Below are positions 10,161-20,359 of a stretch of 33,492 nt of DNA, one piece after another. Under the pieces are notes generated by a model. It saw only the letters and a program-made list of their open reading frames with translations, was not told where the DNA came from and ran no database searches. The first letter of the stretch is position 1. The number at the start of each line of letters is the position of its first letter. The stretch is from contig NZ_JAQRFK010000035.1 in assembly GCF_028598745.1 (NCBI RefSeq), positions 1 to 33,492 of the forward strand. Reading direction: 5' to 3'. Made by a program: the position numbers and the translations under genes. This stretch comes from Xenorhabdus sp. IM139775 (GTDB taxonomy: Bacteria > Pseudomonadota > Gammaproteobacteria > Enterobacterales > Enterobacteriaceae).

Positions 10161-10228
10161 TAAATTTCAGGTTGCAGCCTAAAGGCGAAGGCAACGTATT
10201 ATCTCCCCCGCGCTGAGGGGAGATAATA
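10161..10228. repeat. Double palindrome at the dadX-yeaD junction
   Basis: Two adjacent hairpins lie between convergent genes. The first pairs GTTGC (10171-10175) with GCAAC (10190-10194) around GCCTaaAGGC. The second is a perfect 12-bp stem, TATTATCTCCCC (10197-10208) and GGGGAGATAATA (10217-10228), with an 8-nt loop. No long T-tract follows on either strand. It may serve as a bidirectional terminator for dadX and yeaD. The left part (ATAAATTTCAGGTTGCAGCC) resembles a dispersed intergenic element I associate with this group, and the 12-mer TTTCAGGTTGCA recurs at 23246-23257. The hairpins are certain; the repeat-family claim is tentative. Confidence 0.6.
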
Positions 10229-10238
10229 ACCGCCTGTT

Positions 10239-11120
10239 TTAAATATTATCTGAAAACTTACGGCAGCGGATAATAATAGAAAGTCGGTCAGGGTTACCGT
10301 TCTTAGGCTGCAATGGGTTATTGATACGTGCAGTTTCGATACAAGCCATATTCTTATAACCATTTTTGCTCATATCTTTCATGCTACTGGAAAGTGCAGC
10401 GCCGGGGTTCCAGCATACGACATCGCTATGGTGATAGTGATGTATTTCAATGGTGCGTTTCCATAGCGGATCCCTGAGCAGGCTAAAATCGTTTGGCGCT
10501 GTATAAATGCGGTCAGTTCTCCCGTGAAAGACTAAATCTTCATCGATATATTGCTCTCTGTCGGTGAGGGAATCAATAAAATGAGCGCCAAGCCCGCTCA
10601 CCCGAATTTGATTGATGTCACTGACATTAAAGTAAGGGTGAAGGGCACCAGTGGCTTGATATTCACCGTGGGGTTCTAACTCTATTTCGCAAGTTTCGCC
10701 TAATTTAAAGCGGGCAATCAGCGTGAATTCATATGGCCATAACTTACGGGTATAGGCATTATCCTGCAATGTGAACGTCAAAATAACGCCATTTTCATTC
10801 TCATTATGCGCTTTGAGTTCCCAGGGTAATATCCGGGCGAATCCATGACTGGGCGTTGCAGATGAACCAAACCAAGGCCAACAGATGGGAATACCACCAC
10901 GGATGGCAGTGCCGGCATTGAAGAGAGTGTTATCGCTTACCCATAATACGGGTTTTTCGTTATTGGGCTGCCATGTAATCAGGTGTGCACCTTGAATACT
11001 GATCACCCCACGAGCTTTAGGATGGGAAACCACAATTAATGGAAAACCATCAATGTTTCGCTGGCTGATATAAGGGGAGATCTGTTCTACAACCGGCAAT
11101 GAGAAAATTTTATCGAGCAT
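10239..11120 (-). CDS. yeaD: D-hexose-6-phosphate mutarotase YeaD
   Basis: Aldose 1-epimerase-like beta-sandwich enzyme expected to interconvert alpha and beta anomers of glucose-6-phosphate and related sugars in the cytosol. The 293-residue product matches E. coli YeaD (294) along its length. It has SIQGAHLITWQP, AIRGGIPICWPWFG, SHGFARILPWEL, GALHPYFNVSDI (catalytic His region) and VCWNPGAALSSSMKDM. Start ATG at 11118-11120 has AAGG upstream. It lies directly downstream of gapA on the same strand, as in E. coli, with a hairpin terminator between them, so expression by read-through or its own promoter is possible. Confidence 0.94.
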   Translation of the reverse strand: MLDKIFSLPVVEQISPYISQRNIDGFPLIVVSHPKARGVISIQGAHLITWQPNNEKPVLWVSDNTLFNAGTAIRGGIPICWPWFGSSATPSHGFARILPWELKAHNENENGVILTFTLQDNAYTRKLWPYEFTLIARFKLGETCEIELEPHGEYQATGALHPYFNVSDINQIRVSGLGAHFIDSLTDREQYIDEDLVFHGRTDRIYTAPNDFSLLRDPLWKRTIEIHHYHHSDVVCWNPGAALSSSMKDMSKNGYKNMACIETARINNPLQPKNGNPDRLSIIIRCRKFSDNI

Positions 11121-11199
11121 CTGTCATGACCTTGTATAACCTTGAATTGGCAGTTGAACCAAGAGACAAGAATAGATCAATATTCTAGATAGATAAATA

Positions 11200-11229
11200 T
11201 AAAAGCCACCTGTAAACAGATGGCTTTCG
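11200..11229 (-). terminator. Terminator between gapA and yeaD
   Basis: An 11-bp stem with one G-T wobble: AAAGCCACCTG (11202-11212) and CAGATGGCTTT (11217-11227), with a TAAA loop. On the minus strand the stem runs into TTTTATATTTAT. It is 22 nt past the gapA stop, placed to end most gapA transcripts before yeaD. Confidence 0.82.
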
Positions 11230-11248
11230 AACGTGGATAAAAGCGCGA

Positions 11249-12382
<1,134 letters not shown>

Positions 12383-12449
12383 TCAGGGCAAGCTCTACGC
12401 ACAACATTATCGGGGTATAAGGAGATATTTAAAGTTACCATCGGTTAGA

Positions 12450-12469
12450 TATGTGAGACTTATCACAAT
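12450..12469. promoter_or_regulatory. CRP (cAMP receptor protein) binding site
   Basis: TGTGA (12452-12456), six bases, then TCACA (12463-12467): a perfect match to the palindromic core of the CRP consensus, with A/T flanks. It lies 208 nt upstream of gapA and 119 nt upstream of divergent msrB. A minus-strand TATAAC at 12374-12379 could be the -10 of a distal gapA promoter with the site centred about 92 nt upstream. Which gene it controls is not settled by sequence. Confidence 0.7.
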
Positions 12470-12585
12470 TAGTAAAGTAAATTGCTATGTTGAATAGGTT
12501 AGAATGCATTTTGATATTTTGTTGTTAATTTTTTGTTGTTTCCAATGATTTTTTATTGAAAATACTGGCCTTAAAAGGTGGCATT

Positions 12586-12999
12586 ATGACTAAAAGTCAA
12601 AATATTTCCCTTTCTATAGAACAGCTTAGTAAAATGCAGCACCATGTTACGCAAGAAGCAGGTACTGAGCCGCCATTTTCAGGAAAACTACTGCACAACA
12701 AGAAAAATGGTATTTATTATTGCCTGTGTTGCCGCCAGCCATTATTTGTTTCTGATACGAAATTTGATTCAGGGTGTGGGTGGCCGAGTTTTTATCAACC
12801 GATCAGCGATGGCGCCATCACCTATATTGATGATTATTCTTATAATATCCATCGGATCGAGGTGCGTTGTAGTCAATGTCAGGCCCATTTGGGGCACGTT
12901 TTTCCCGATGGCCCCAAACCGACAGGAGAACGTTTTTGTGTCAATTCAGCCTCACTGTGTTTTGTTGATAAAGAAACCGGCGAAGAAACAGCCGGTTAA
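12586..12999 (+). CDS. msrB: Peptide methionine-R-sulfoxide reductase
   Basis: Repairs methionine-R-sulfoxide in oxidised proteins, using thioredoxin as reductant. ATG at 12586 gives 137 residues, exactly the E. coli length, with AAAGGTGG upstream; an earlier in-frame ATG at 12556 would add ten residues. Zinc cysteines are Cys46/Cys49 (YYCLCCR) and Cys95/Cys98 (VRCSQCQ). The substrate pocket GCGWPSF contains Cys64, a possible resolving cysteine. The catalytic Cys118 sits in [11 protein letters not shown]. The residue after NSASL is Cys125 where E. coli has Arg, and CLCC adds another extra cysteine. yeaC follows 142 nt downstream on the same strand. Confidence 0.96.
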   Translation: MTKSQNISLSIEQLSKMQHHVTQEAGTEPPFSGKLLHNKKNGIYYCLCCRQPLFVSDTKFDSGCGWPSFYQPISDGAITYIDDYSYNIHRIEVRCSQCQAHLGHVFPDGPKPTGERFCVNSASLCFVDKETGEETAG

Positions 13000-13141
13000 G
13001 GTTATGCCGACAGGCGTTGAATTGATGAAAGTATGGGGTTGATAAGCTGGAAAAAGAAACGATTCAGCTTGTTTTGAAAAAACATGTCGTGCAGACAGTG
13101 AAATAACGCATATAGCCATTAAAGCCATTAAGGAAATCTCG

Positions 13142-13423
13142 ATGAAGTTGGATGATTTACTCTCCGCCATGACGCCTGAAATTTATCAGCGATTAGTTCA
13201 GGCTGTTGAACTAGGGAAATGGCAGGATGGTGTACCCCTTACGCCGGAGCAGAAAGAGTACAGTTTACAGGCGGTAATGCTCTGGCAAGCAAGGAATAAT
13301 CACGATCCTGAACATATGACGATTGGGACAAATGGCCAGATCGCCATAAAAAGTAAGCAGGAGTTAAAGGCGATCTTTCAGTCCGAAATGGTCGCGAAAT
13401 TAAAACCTCAGTCGGAAGATTGA
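13142..13423 (+). CDS. yeaC: YeaC family protein (DUF1315)
   Basis: Small conserved protein of unknown function, 93 residues, close to E. coli YeaC (90). It shares LDDLLSAMTPEIYQRL, AVELGKWQDGVPLTPEQKE, VMLWQARNN and MTIGTNGQ with that family. No signal peptide, membrane segment or catalytic motif is visible. A good ribosome site (AAGGAAA) precedes the ATG. It lies downstream of msrB in the same order as E. coli and ends in front of a hairpin shared with convergent ansA. I can give the family but no function. Confidence 0.93.
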   Translation: MKLDDLLSAMTPEIYQRLVQAVELGKWQDGVPLTPEQKEYSLQAVMLWQARNNHDPEHMTIGTNGQIAIKSKQELKAIFQSEMVAKLKPQSED

Positions 13424-13438
13424 AATGGGGTGAATTTG

Positions 13439-13488
13439 AAACCTCGTCCTTGCTGGATGTCGGAGAAAGTAGGACGAGGCTAGGTTTT
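13439..13488. terminator. Terminator between convergent yeaC and ansA
   Basis: A perfect 9-bp stem, CCTCGTCCT (13442-13450) and AGGACGAGG (13471-13479), with a 20-nt loop. The plus strand continues CTAGGTTTTTGG, giving yeaC a U-tract after a small bulge; AAACC outside the left arm can pair with GGTTT. The minus strand has only a short TTTC, so ansA termination is less certain. Confidence 0.65.
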
Positions 13489-13523
13489 TGGCGGGATTAA
13501 TTAACCCAAATTCAGATCACTGA

Positions 13524-14543
13524 TTATTCATCCGCGTAACTCAATTCTCCGCGCAGATTTTGTTGCATCAGGTAGCGGATCTCTTCAGATGTATAAGATT
13601 GACTCAATAAATAGTGCAATTTCGTTAAGGCTGCCTCGAAAGTCATGTCATAACCACTGATAACACCTGATGCAGCCAGAGAATGACCCGTTGCATAGCC
13701 TTCCATGTTGACTCGGCCAGAAATACATTGGGTCAGATTAACCACAATAATGCCTCGCTCGGTGGCTTCCTTTAGCGTTTGCAGCAAATCCGCGCGTTGA
13801 GGTGCATTACCAACACCGTATGATAGTAAAATCAATGCCTTGACGGGTTGCATCAGAATATTTTCTACCACCTGACTGGATAATCCCGGATAAATGGTCA
13901 CAACCCCAATGGGTTGTGATGTGATCGGATTCACAACAAACTCGCCGTGACTGACAGGCAGGGGATTTGTTTTGAAGGTGCGGATATTGATCCCGGCTTC
14001 CATCAAGGGTGAACAGTTAGGGGATGAAAAGGCATCAAAGCCATCTGCATGGGCTTTAATCGTTCTATTTCCACGAAATAACTTATTGTTGAAGAACAGG
14101 CTGACTTCATTGATAGGGTAATTTGCTGCGAGATACAGGGCATTCAGGAGATTAGTTTGCCCATCGGAACGCAGTGCTTCCAGCGGAATTTGTGACCCTG
14201 TCACAATAATCGGTTTATTGAGGTTTTCGAATATGAAAGAAAGCGCTGACGCAGTGAAAGCCATGGTATCCGTACCGTGCAGAATAACAAAACCATCATA
14301 GTCATGGTAATTCTGATAGATATCATTTGCGATAACGCCCCAGTCGTCAGGACTCATATCAGAAGAATCAATCAGGGGCTGATGTTCACGGATCGTGAAT
14401 GTCGGCATTTCTGTGCGGTGAAATTCTGGCATTTTTGCGAGTTGTTGTTGTAAATGACCGGAAACGGGAATGTAGCCATTGGGGGAGTGCTGCATCCCAA
14501 TCGTGCCGCCGGTGTAAACAACATAGATGGATTTCTTCTGCAT
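13524..14543 (-). CDS. ansA: Cytoplasmic L-asparaginase I
   Basis: Hydrolyses L-asparagine to aspartate and ammonia; this type I enzyme lacks a signal peptide and acts in the cytosol. The 339-residue protein matches E. coli AnsA (338). The nucleophile motif VVYTGGTIGMQ lies near the N-terminus, and the second active-site block FVILHGTDTMAFTASALSF has Thr91-Asp92. The middle carries ADGFDAFSSPN, and the end reads KLHYLLSQ...NLRGELSYADE. ATG at 14541-14543 follows TTGAGGCG. It is downstream of sppA on the same strand, as in E. coli, but a terminator lies between them. pncA, the usual E. coli neighbour, is absent. Confidence 0.96.
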   Translation of the reverse strand: MQKKSIYVVYTGGTIGMQHSPNGYIPVSGHLQQQLAKMPEFHRTEMPTFTIREHQPLIDSSDMSPDDWGVIANDIYQNYHDYDGFVILHGTDTMAFTASALSFIFENLNKPIIVTGSQIPLEALRSDGQTNLLNALYLAANYPINEVSLFFNNKLFRGNRTIKAHADGFDAFSSPNCSPLMEAGINIRTFKTNPLPVSHGEFVVNPITSQPIGVVTIYPGLSSQVVENILMQPVKALILLSYGVGNAPQRADLLQTLKEATERGIIVVNLTQCISGRVNMEGYATGHSLAASGVISGYDMTFEAALTKLHYLLSQSYTSEEIRYLMQQNLRGELSYADE

Positions 14544-14591
14544 GATAACGCCTCAATAAAAACAGTTAGCCGGATTATAGGGAGTATCAGG

Positions 14592-14626
14592 AATAAAAAA
14601 AGCCTGATGGTGAAATCAGGCTTTAA
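14592..14626 (-). terminator. Rho-independent terminator of sppA
   Basis: A perfect 10-bp stem, AAAGCCTGAT (14599-14608) and ATCAGGCTTT (14615-14624), with a 6-nt loop. On the minus strand it is followed by a run of seven T. It sits 44 nt past the sppA stop and upstream of ansA, so the two are probably separate transcripts. Confidence 0.88.
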
Positions 14627-14667
14627 ATTTACCGGGAACTTACTGTTAGAAACCCAGCCAATGGTTT

Positions 14668-16545
14668 TTAGCGGATATCGACACAATTCAGACAGAATGT
14701 ATAGATATTCTGCGGATCGTTCATGTTTTTATAAAACACGGATTGTTTTTTCATCTCTTGCGCAACGTCGGCAAGTGGTGCCGGCAACATTGACTGCAAG
14801 GTATTTGGCAATAGTGCTTGGGCTGATGCAGTCAGTCCCAGCGTGAATTGGTCAGAGAATGAAGACTCAGGTTGCATCCAGTTCAATGATGCGTTTTTGA
14901 CCCCGGCTAATTCAGCCGCTTTTGCCACTGCATCATCAAAATCACCCAACTGATCAACTAAACCCTGTTTTTTAGCATCAATGCCACTCCAGACACGCCC
15001 CTGAGCGACGCGATCGATTTCCTCCAGCGATTTATTGCGGGCACGGGCAACCAGTCCAATAAACTTGCTGTAACCATTCTCAATAGATAGCTGTATGACA
15101 TCGGAGACTGTCTGGTTGATCCCTTTGGTTGCGGAGATATCGGCTAATGGGGTGGTTGAAACACCGTCGGTATTCACGCCAAGGTAGTTGAGACTCTTTT
15201 CAAAGGTTTGAATCACACCAAAAATACCAATGGAGCCGGTTAATGTATTCGGATCAGCAATAATGTAATTAGCCGGGGTGGATATCCAGTAACCCCCTGA
15301 GGCAGCTACCCCGCCCATTGAAACGACGATAGGTTTCGCATTGCCTGTTTTGTCATTGCGGATAGCGGCCAGTTCATTACGAATAATTTCAGAGGCGCCG
15401 ATGCTGCCACCCGGGCTATTTACGCGTAATACAATCGCTTTGATATCAGGGTTATAGTGTGCTTCACGCAGTTGTTCAACAAGCGTATCACTGCCGACGA
15501 TACCGGGTAATTGTTTACCTTCTAAAATCGGCCCTTCAGCAACAATGACAGCAATGTTGCCTTTATCATCGGTATCTTGTACTGGTTTTTGGTCAATGTA
15601 GTCATAGATGCTAATGTAATTGAAATGTTTTTGTTCTTCATTCCAACCAAATTTCTCACGCATTTTCTTTTCAACGCCACTGCGTGGCTCAATAGCGTCC
15701 ACCAGTTTATTTTGATACGCATACAGTGAAGCATCTCCGCCGGCTTTGCGGAACTTTTCGACAAAGTTTGTGGCACCGGGGAAGACCTGATCAGCGGGGA
15801 TATGCCGGTTAACTGCAATGGTATTTAAGTAATTACTCCAAAGTTCGTTGAGCCAGAGGCTGTCAGCATCACGCGCTTCTGGTGACATATTGTCACGCAA
15901 CATGGGTTCAACGGCTGATTTATAGGTTCCGACGCGGAAAATATGGGTAGATACTTTCAACGTATCCAACAATGACTTGTAGTATAAATGGTTGGTGGAG
16001 AAACCATGGATATCAACAACACCTAATGGGGACAGATATATTTTATCGGCATAGCTGGCTAAATAATATTGTGACTGGCTGTAGGCATCACCAATGGCAA
16101 AAACAGGTTTACCGGCGGCTTTAAATTCGTTGATCGCCTTGCCAATATATCGCATAGAAGTCTGGTTTGTGCCGACGAATTCATTCAGCTTTAATACTAT
16201 GCCTTTAATTTTTGGATCACTTTTTGCCCGACGAATGCTGTCAACAACGTCAAACAAGGAGATTTCCCTATTATTGCTACTGAATGGATTAAAAAGATCT
16301 TTTCCGAATTGTTCAAATGGATTGCGGTCAGCGACGCGATCAATAACCACACCAGACAAATCGACATACAAGGCACCATCGTAGTTATCGTTACGTTTGG
16401 ATTGTTGTTGATAAACGATGACGCCAATAACAACCACCACGATCAACAGGATAAAAATAAGATTGAAAATAAATTGGCGAACAAAATTTAGGAGTTTCCA
16501 ACTCCATTTAAATAATGCTGCCGTGAAGTTCCATAAAGTACGCAT
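14668..16545 (-). CDS. sppA: Protease IV, signal peptide peptidase SppA
   Basis: Inner-membrane serine protease facing the periplasm that degrades cleaved signal peptides. The 625-residue product is the double-domain SppA67K type (E. coli 618). One N-terminal membrane segment spans about residues 25-46. The two S49 peptidase repeats supply a Ser-Lys dyad: Lys209 in VGTYKSAVEP from the first repeat and Ser409 in VVSMGGVAASGGYW from the second, the same numbers as in E. coli. NSPGGS (376-381) is the oxyanion region. The C-terminus (NDPQNIYTFCLNCVDIR) matches the family. Start ATG at 16543-16545 has CCGGAGT upstream. It is divergent from ydjA and transcriptionally separated from ansA. Confidence 0.96.
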   Translation of the reverse strand: MRTLWNFTAALFKWSWKLLNFVRQFIFNLIFILLIVVVVIGVIVYQQQSKRNDNYDGALYVDLSGVVIDRVADRNPFEQFGKDLFNPFSSNNREISLFDVVDSIRRAKSDPKIKGIVLKLNEFVGTNQTSMRYIGKAINEFKAAGKPVFAIGDAYSQSQYYLASYADKIYLSPLGVVDIHGFSTNHLYYKSLLDTLKVSTHIFRVGTYKSAVEPMLRDNMSPEARDADSLWLNELWSNYLNTIAVNRHIPADQVFPGATNFVEKFRKAGGDASLYAYQNKLVDAIEPRSGVEKKMREKFGWNEEQKHFNYISIYDYIDQKPVQDTDDKGNIAVIVAEGPILEGKQLPGIVGSDTLVEQLREAHYNPDIKAIVLRVNSPGGSIGASEIIRNELAAIRNDKTGNAKPIVVSMGGVAASGGYWISTPANYIIADPNTLTGSIGIFGVIQTFEKSLNYLGVNTDGVSTTPLADISATKGINQTVSDVIQLSIENGYSKFIGLVARARNKSLEEIDRVAQGRVWSGIDAKKQGLVDQLGDFDDAVAKAAELAGVKNASLNWMQPESSFSDQFTLGLTASAQALLPNTLQSMLPAPLADVAQEMKKQSVFYKNMNDPQNIYTFCLNCVDIR

Positions 16546-16712
16546 ATCGACTCCGGTTAGAGTATCAAATGGGGTTATCCTAATCAGCTCGTTTGGAAAT
16601 GTCAGCAGGAAATTAGGCTAATGATTGAAAAAACAGTTTATGTGCTTTCATTCATTAACGAATAAACAGAGAATGTGGGGCTGTGACAGATTATCTTATT
16701 TAGGAGAAAATA

Positions 16713-17264
16713 ATGAATGCTTTGGAACTTTTGTTAAATCGCCGTTCAGTTTCACGTTTAACAACCCCCGCCCCGGAGGGAGATGAGTTGCAACATATCT
16801 TAGCCGCCGGGATGAGAGCGCCCGATCACGGGGCTTTGCGTCCTTGGCAATTTGTTGTGATGCAGGGAGAAGGCATTGATAATTTCAGCAAACTTCTTGA
16901 AAAAGCTGCCATTGAAGGTGGATTAGGCGAAGAGGTTGAAGAAAAAGCGAAAAATGCCCCTTACCGGGCACCCATGATTATTACCGTTATTGCTAAAGTT
17001 GTTGAACACGTAAAAGTTCCGGCATGGGAGCAGGTTGTTGCGGCGGGATGTGCCGTTCACGCCATGCAGATGGCTGCTGTTGCCCAAGGTTTTGGCGGTA
17101 TATGGCGTTCAGGTTCATGGACCGAAGATCCCACTGTCAGGGCAGGCTTGGGGTGTGGGGAAAACGACAAAATTGTGGGTTTTCTCTATTTGGGAACGCC
17201 AGAACTCAAGGCACCTGCAAAAGTCGCAACGCCAGACTTGACCAATTTTGTCAGTTACTTCTAA
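16713..17264 (+). CDS. ydjA: NAD(P)H nitroreductase YdjA
   Basis: Minimal FMN-dependent nitroreductase-family protein of 183 residues, the same length as E. coli YdjA. Flavin-binding features include [13 protein letters not shown] at the N-terminus, [17 protein letters not shown], and the C-terminal [11 protein letters not shown] and [11 protein letters not shown]. Its physiological substrate is not known. A strong ribosome site (AGGAGAAAATA) precedes the ATG. selD follows after 27 nt and topB 4 nt after selD, so ydjA heads a likely three-gene operon, an order shared with E. coli. Confidence 0.94.
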   Translation: MNALELLLNRRSVSRLTTPAPEGDELQHILAAGMRAPDHGALRPWQFVVMQGEGIDNFSKLLEKAAIEGGLGEEVEEKAKNAPYRAPMIITVIAKVVEHVKVPAWEQVVAAGCAVHAMQMAAVAQGFGGIWRSGSWTEDPTVRAGLGCGENDKIVGFLYLGTPELKAPAKVATPDLTNFVSYF

Positions 17265-17291
17265 CGTGTCAGTGAATAACTGGAGCGACTA

Positions 17292-18350
17292 ATGTCAACT
17301 GAAATCCGTCTGACTCAATACAGCCACGGTGCCGGATGTGGCTGCAAAATTTCGCCCAAGGTGCTGGAAACTATTTTACGCAGTGAACAATTGCACCGTG
17401 AACAGGCAAAATTTTTCGATCCTTATCTTCTGGTCGGCAATGAAACCCGTGATGATGCTGCTGTGTATGATATTGGTAATGGGACAGGCATCATTAGTAC
17501 TACGGATTTTTTTATGCCTATTGTTGATGATCCTTTTGATTTTGGCCGTATTGCGGCCACGAATGCTATCAGTGATATCTACGCGATGGGTGGAAAGCCG
17601 ATCATGGCGATTGCGATTTTAGGCTGGCCAATTAATACGCTGGCACCGGAAATCGCCCGGCATGTCATTGAGGGAGGTCGGGCTGTTTGCCAGTCAGCGG
17701 GTATTTCTCTGGCTGGCGGGCATTCTATTGATGCACCTGAACCGATATTTGGTCTGGCAGTGACCGGGATTATCAATATTGAACGGGTCAAGCGCAATAA
17801 TCAGGCCAAAGCGGGCAGTCTGCTGTTTCTGACTAAACCTTTAGGCGTTGGCGTATTGACGACGGCTGAAAAGAAAGGTTTGCTTCAACCTGAACATCAA
17901 GGCCTTGCGAAAGAAATTATGTGCCGGTTGAATAAAGCGGGGGCAGATTTTGCAGAAATTGATGGTGTGACCGCGATGACGGATGTAACAGGCTTTGGCC
18001 TGTTAGGGCATTTGAGTGAAATTTGTGAAGGTTCGGGCGTTCAGGCGAAGGTTAAATTTTCACAAGTTCCAAGATTGCCAGATGTTGATGTTTATATCGA
18101 AAAAGGTTGCGTACCGGGTGGCACAGGGCGCAACTTTGACAGTTATGGGCACTTAATTGGAGAGATGACCCCGTATCAACGTCATCTCTTGTGTGATCCA
18201 CAAACCTCGGGTGGTTTATTGCTGGCGATTTTGCCGGATGCCGTGGAAAAGGCGAAAGCCGTTGCACGCAACCACGACATTGATTTTGTTGCTATTGATG
18301 AACTGACTGAACCCTATTCAGGCAGGGCACTCATTGAAGTTTTTGAATAA
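17292..18350 (+). CDS. selD: Selenide, water dikinase (selenophosphate synthetase)
   Basis: Makes selenophosphate from selenide and ATP, the selenium donor for selenocysteine and selenouridine. The 352-residue protein has the catalytic cysteine and lysine in [13 protein letters not shown] (Cys16, Lys19). The metal/ATP-binding aspartates are in [11 protein letters not shown] and [36 protein letters not shown] and [11 protein letters not shown] complete the PurM/SelD fold. Compared with E. coli (347 residues) it has a five-residue insertion near residue 34, where [11 protein letters not shown] replaces SEQAKF. The DNA there repeats GTGAACA with a 15-nt period (17383 and 17398). Ribosome site CTGGAG. 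It sits in the ydjA-selD-topB run. Confidence 0.97.
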   Translation: MSTEIRLTQYSHGAGCGCKISPKVLETILRSEQLHREQAKFFDPYLLVGNETRDDAAVYDIGNGTGIISTTDFFMPIVDDPFDFGRIAATNAISDIYAMGGKPIMAIAILGWPINTLAPEIARHVIEGGRAVCQSAGISLAGGHSIDAPEPIFGLAVTGIINIERVKRNNQAKAGSLLFLTKPLGVGVLTTAEKKGLLQPEHQGLAKEIMCRLNKAGADFAEIDGVTAMTDVTGFGLLGHLSEICEGSGVQAKVKFSQVPRLPDVDVYIEKGCVPGGTGRNFDSYGHLIGEMTPYQRHLLCDPQTSGGLLLAILPDAVEKAKAVARNHDIDFVAIDELTEPYSGRALIEVFE

Positions 18351-18354
18351 TTCC

Positions 18355-20301
18355 ATGCGTCTTTTTATTGCAGAAAAACCCAGCCTCGCCAGAGCGATTG
18401 CGGATGTTTTACCAAAACCCCACCGACGTGGGGATGGGTTTATCGAATGTGGTAATAACCAATTTGTGACTTGGTGTGTTGGTCATTTATTGGAACAGGC
18501 TGAACCCGATGCCTACGATAGCCGTTATGCCCGTTGGGTATTGTCTGACTTACCGATCATTCCTGAAAAATGGCAGTTAAGGCCACGGGCAGCCGTGGCC
18601 AAACAGCTCAACACCATAAAATCCCTGTTGGTAAGGGCGGACGAAATCGTCCATGCCGGTGACCCTGACCGCGAAGGTCAATTGCTGGTGGATGAAGTGC
18701 TGGATTTTTTAAATCTGGATACCGAAAAAAAACAGAATGTCCAGCGATGCCTGATTAATGACCTGAACCCTCAGGCGGTGACAAAAGCCGTTGGCCGGCT
18801 GAGGGACAACCGGGAATTTATCCCCTTGTGTGTTTCTGCACTCGCCAGAGCCAGGGCAGACTGGCTTTATGGCATCAATATGACCCGGGCTTATACCTTG
18901 TTGGGTAAAAATGCAGGTTATCAGGGGGTATTATCGGTTGGACGTGTCCAAACACCCATTTTAGGTTTGGTCGTGCGCCGTGATGAAGAGATAGAACATT
19001 TCGTGCCGAAAGACTTTTTTGAAGTTAAAGCACATATTGTTACCCCGAATGAAGAACGATTTACGGCTTTATGGCAACCGAGTGAATCCTGCATTGATTT
19101 TCAGGATGAAGAAGGAAGGATCATTCACCGGCCGTTGGCTGAACATGTCGTGGCACGTATTACTGGTCAGCCCGCCTATGTTTCTGCCTATCAGGACAAA
19201 CGTGAATCAGAAACAGCACCATTGCCTTTTTCCCTTTCGTCCTTGCAGATTGAAGCGGCCAAACGTTTTGGATTAAGTGCGCAGGATGTCCTTGATATTT
19301 GTCAGCGGCTTTATGAAACCCATAAATTGATCACCTATCCACGTTCTGACTGCCGTTACCTGCCGGAAGAACATTTTGTGGGGCGTCATGCGGTCTTGAA
19401 TGCCATAGCCGTTCATGCTGCCCAATTACTTCCACAAAATGCTTTGGATGTGGAGCACAAGAACCGCTGTTGGGATGATAAGAAGGTTGACGCCCACCAT
19501 GCCATTGTGCCTACTGCACGCAGTAGCCAAATCAATTTAACCGAAAATGAAAGCCATATTTATGGCTTGATTGCCCGACAGTACCTGATGCAGTTTTTCC
19601 CGGATGCCGTATTCCGTAAGTGCACGATTGAACTGGATATTGCAGGCGGGAAATTTATCGCCAAGGCGCGTTTTCTGGCCGAAGCGGGTTGGAGAACGCT
19701 GCTTGGTAACAAGGAACGGGATGAAGAGAATGAAGGTACTCCATTGCCGGTTGTTGCCAAAGGGGATGAGTTGTTGTGTGAGAAAGGGGAAGTGGTGGAA
19801 AGGCAGACACAACCGCCAAGGCCTTTTACTGATGCCACATTATTGTCTGCAATGACGGGCATAGCGCGATTTGTACAAGATAAGGCGTTGAAAAAGGTGC
19901 TTCGTGCAACTGATGGCTTGGGTACGGAAGCGACTCGGGCGGGGATCATTGAACTCTTATTCAAACGGGACTTTCTGTACAAGAAAGGGCGTCATATTCA
20001 CGCGACTCCGGCGGGCAGGGCTTTGATCCATGTATTGCCAGAGATGGCGGTATTGCCAGATATGACCGCACACTGGGAATCCCGGCTGACGCAAATTAGC
20101 GAAAAGCAATTTCGTTATCAGGATTTTATGTTACCGCTTCAGGAAACATTACAACAGTTGATCTGGCAGGCAAAACAGTACCGTAATTTGAAGGCATTCA
20201 GAGATTTGCCTCCTGTTCCTGTTAATGCAAAGAAAGGGAAGGGAAAGCAGGCAAAATCCGGTAAGGGCGGAGCAAAGAAAGCCCAAACCCATCAGGGATA
20301 A
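18355..20301 (+). CDS. topB: DNA topoisomerase III
   Basis: Type IA topoisomerase that nicks and passes single strands, decatenating replication and recombination intermediates. ATG at 18355 gives 648 residues starting [17 protein letters not shown], as in E. coli (653); an in-frame TTG at 18334 would overlap selD. The TOPRIM domain has [10 protein letters not shown] (Asp103, Asp105). The catalytic tyrosine is Tyr328 in [16 protein letters not shown], the E. coli position. [13 protein letters not shown] and [17 protein letters not shown] are further family blocks. The C-terminus is a short lysine- and glycine-rich tail (about 625-643), likely for DNA contact. It begins 4 nt after the selD stop with little Shine-Dalgarno, which suggests translational coupling. 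Confidence 0.97.
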   Translation: MRLFIAEKPSLARAIADVLPKPHRRGDGFIECGNNQFVTWCVGHLLEQAEPDAYDSRYARWVLSDLPIIPEKWQLRPRAAVAKQLNTIKSLLVRADEIVHAGDPDREGQLLVDEVLDFLNLDTEKKQNVQRCLINDLNPQAVTKAVGRLRDNREFIPLCVSALARARADWLYGINMTRAYTLLGKNAGYQGVLSVGRVQTPILGLVVRRDEEIEHFVPKDFFEVKAHIVTPNEERFTALWQPSESCIDFQDEEGRIIHRPLAEHVVARITGQPAYVSAYQDKRESETAPLPFSLSSLQIEAAKRFGLSAQDVLDICQRLYETHKLITYPRSDCRYLPEEHFVGRHAVLNAIAVHAAQLLPQNALDVEHKNRCWDDKKVDAHHAIVPTARSSQINLTENESHIYGLIARQYLMQFFPDAVFRKCTIELDIAGGKFIAKARFLAEAGWRTLLGNKERDEENEGTPLPVVAKGDELLCEKGEVVERQTQPPRPFTDATLLSAMTGIARFVQDKALKKVLRATDGLGTEATRAGIIELLFKRDFLYKKGRHIHATPAGRALIHVLPEMAVLPDMTAHWESRLTQISEKQFRYQDFMLPLQETLQQLIWQAKQYRNLKAFRDLPPVPVNAKKGKGKQAKSGKGGAKKAQTHQG

Positions 20302-20313
20302 CCCGCAATGCTG

Positions 20314-20345
20314 ACACAGCACCATCATGGGTGGTGCTGTGTTTC
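20314..20345. terminator. Hairpin between convergent topB and xthA
   Basis: A perfect 11-bp stem, ACACAGCACCA (20314-20324) and TGGTGCTGTGT (20332-20342), with a 7-nt loop. It lies 12 nt past the topB stop and 17 nt past the xthA stop. Only TTTC follows on the plus strand and no T-tract on the minus, so it is a terminator candidate by position and stem strength. Confidence 0.6.
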
Positions 20346-20359
20346 ATGTTCGCTGCTGC

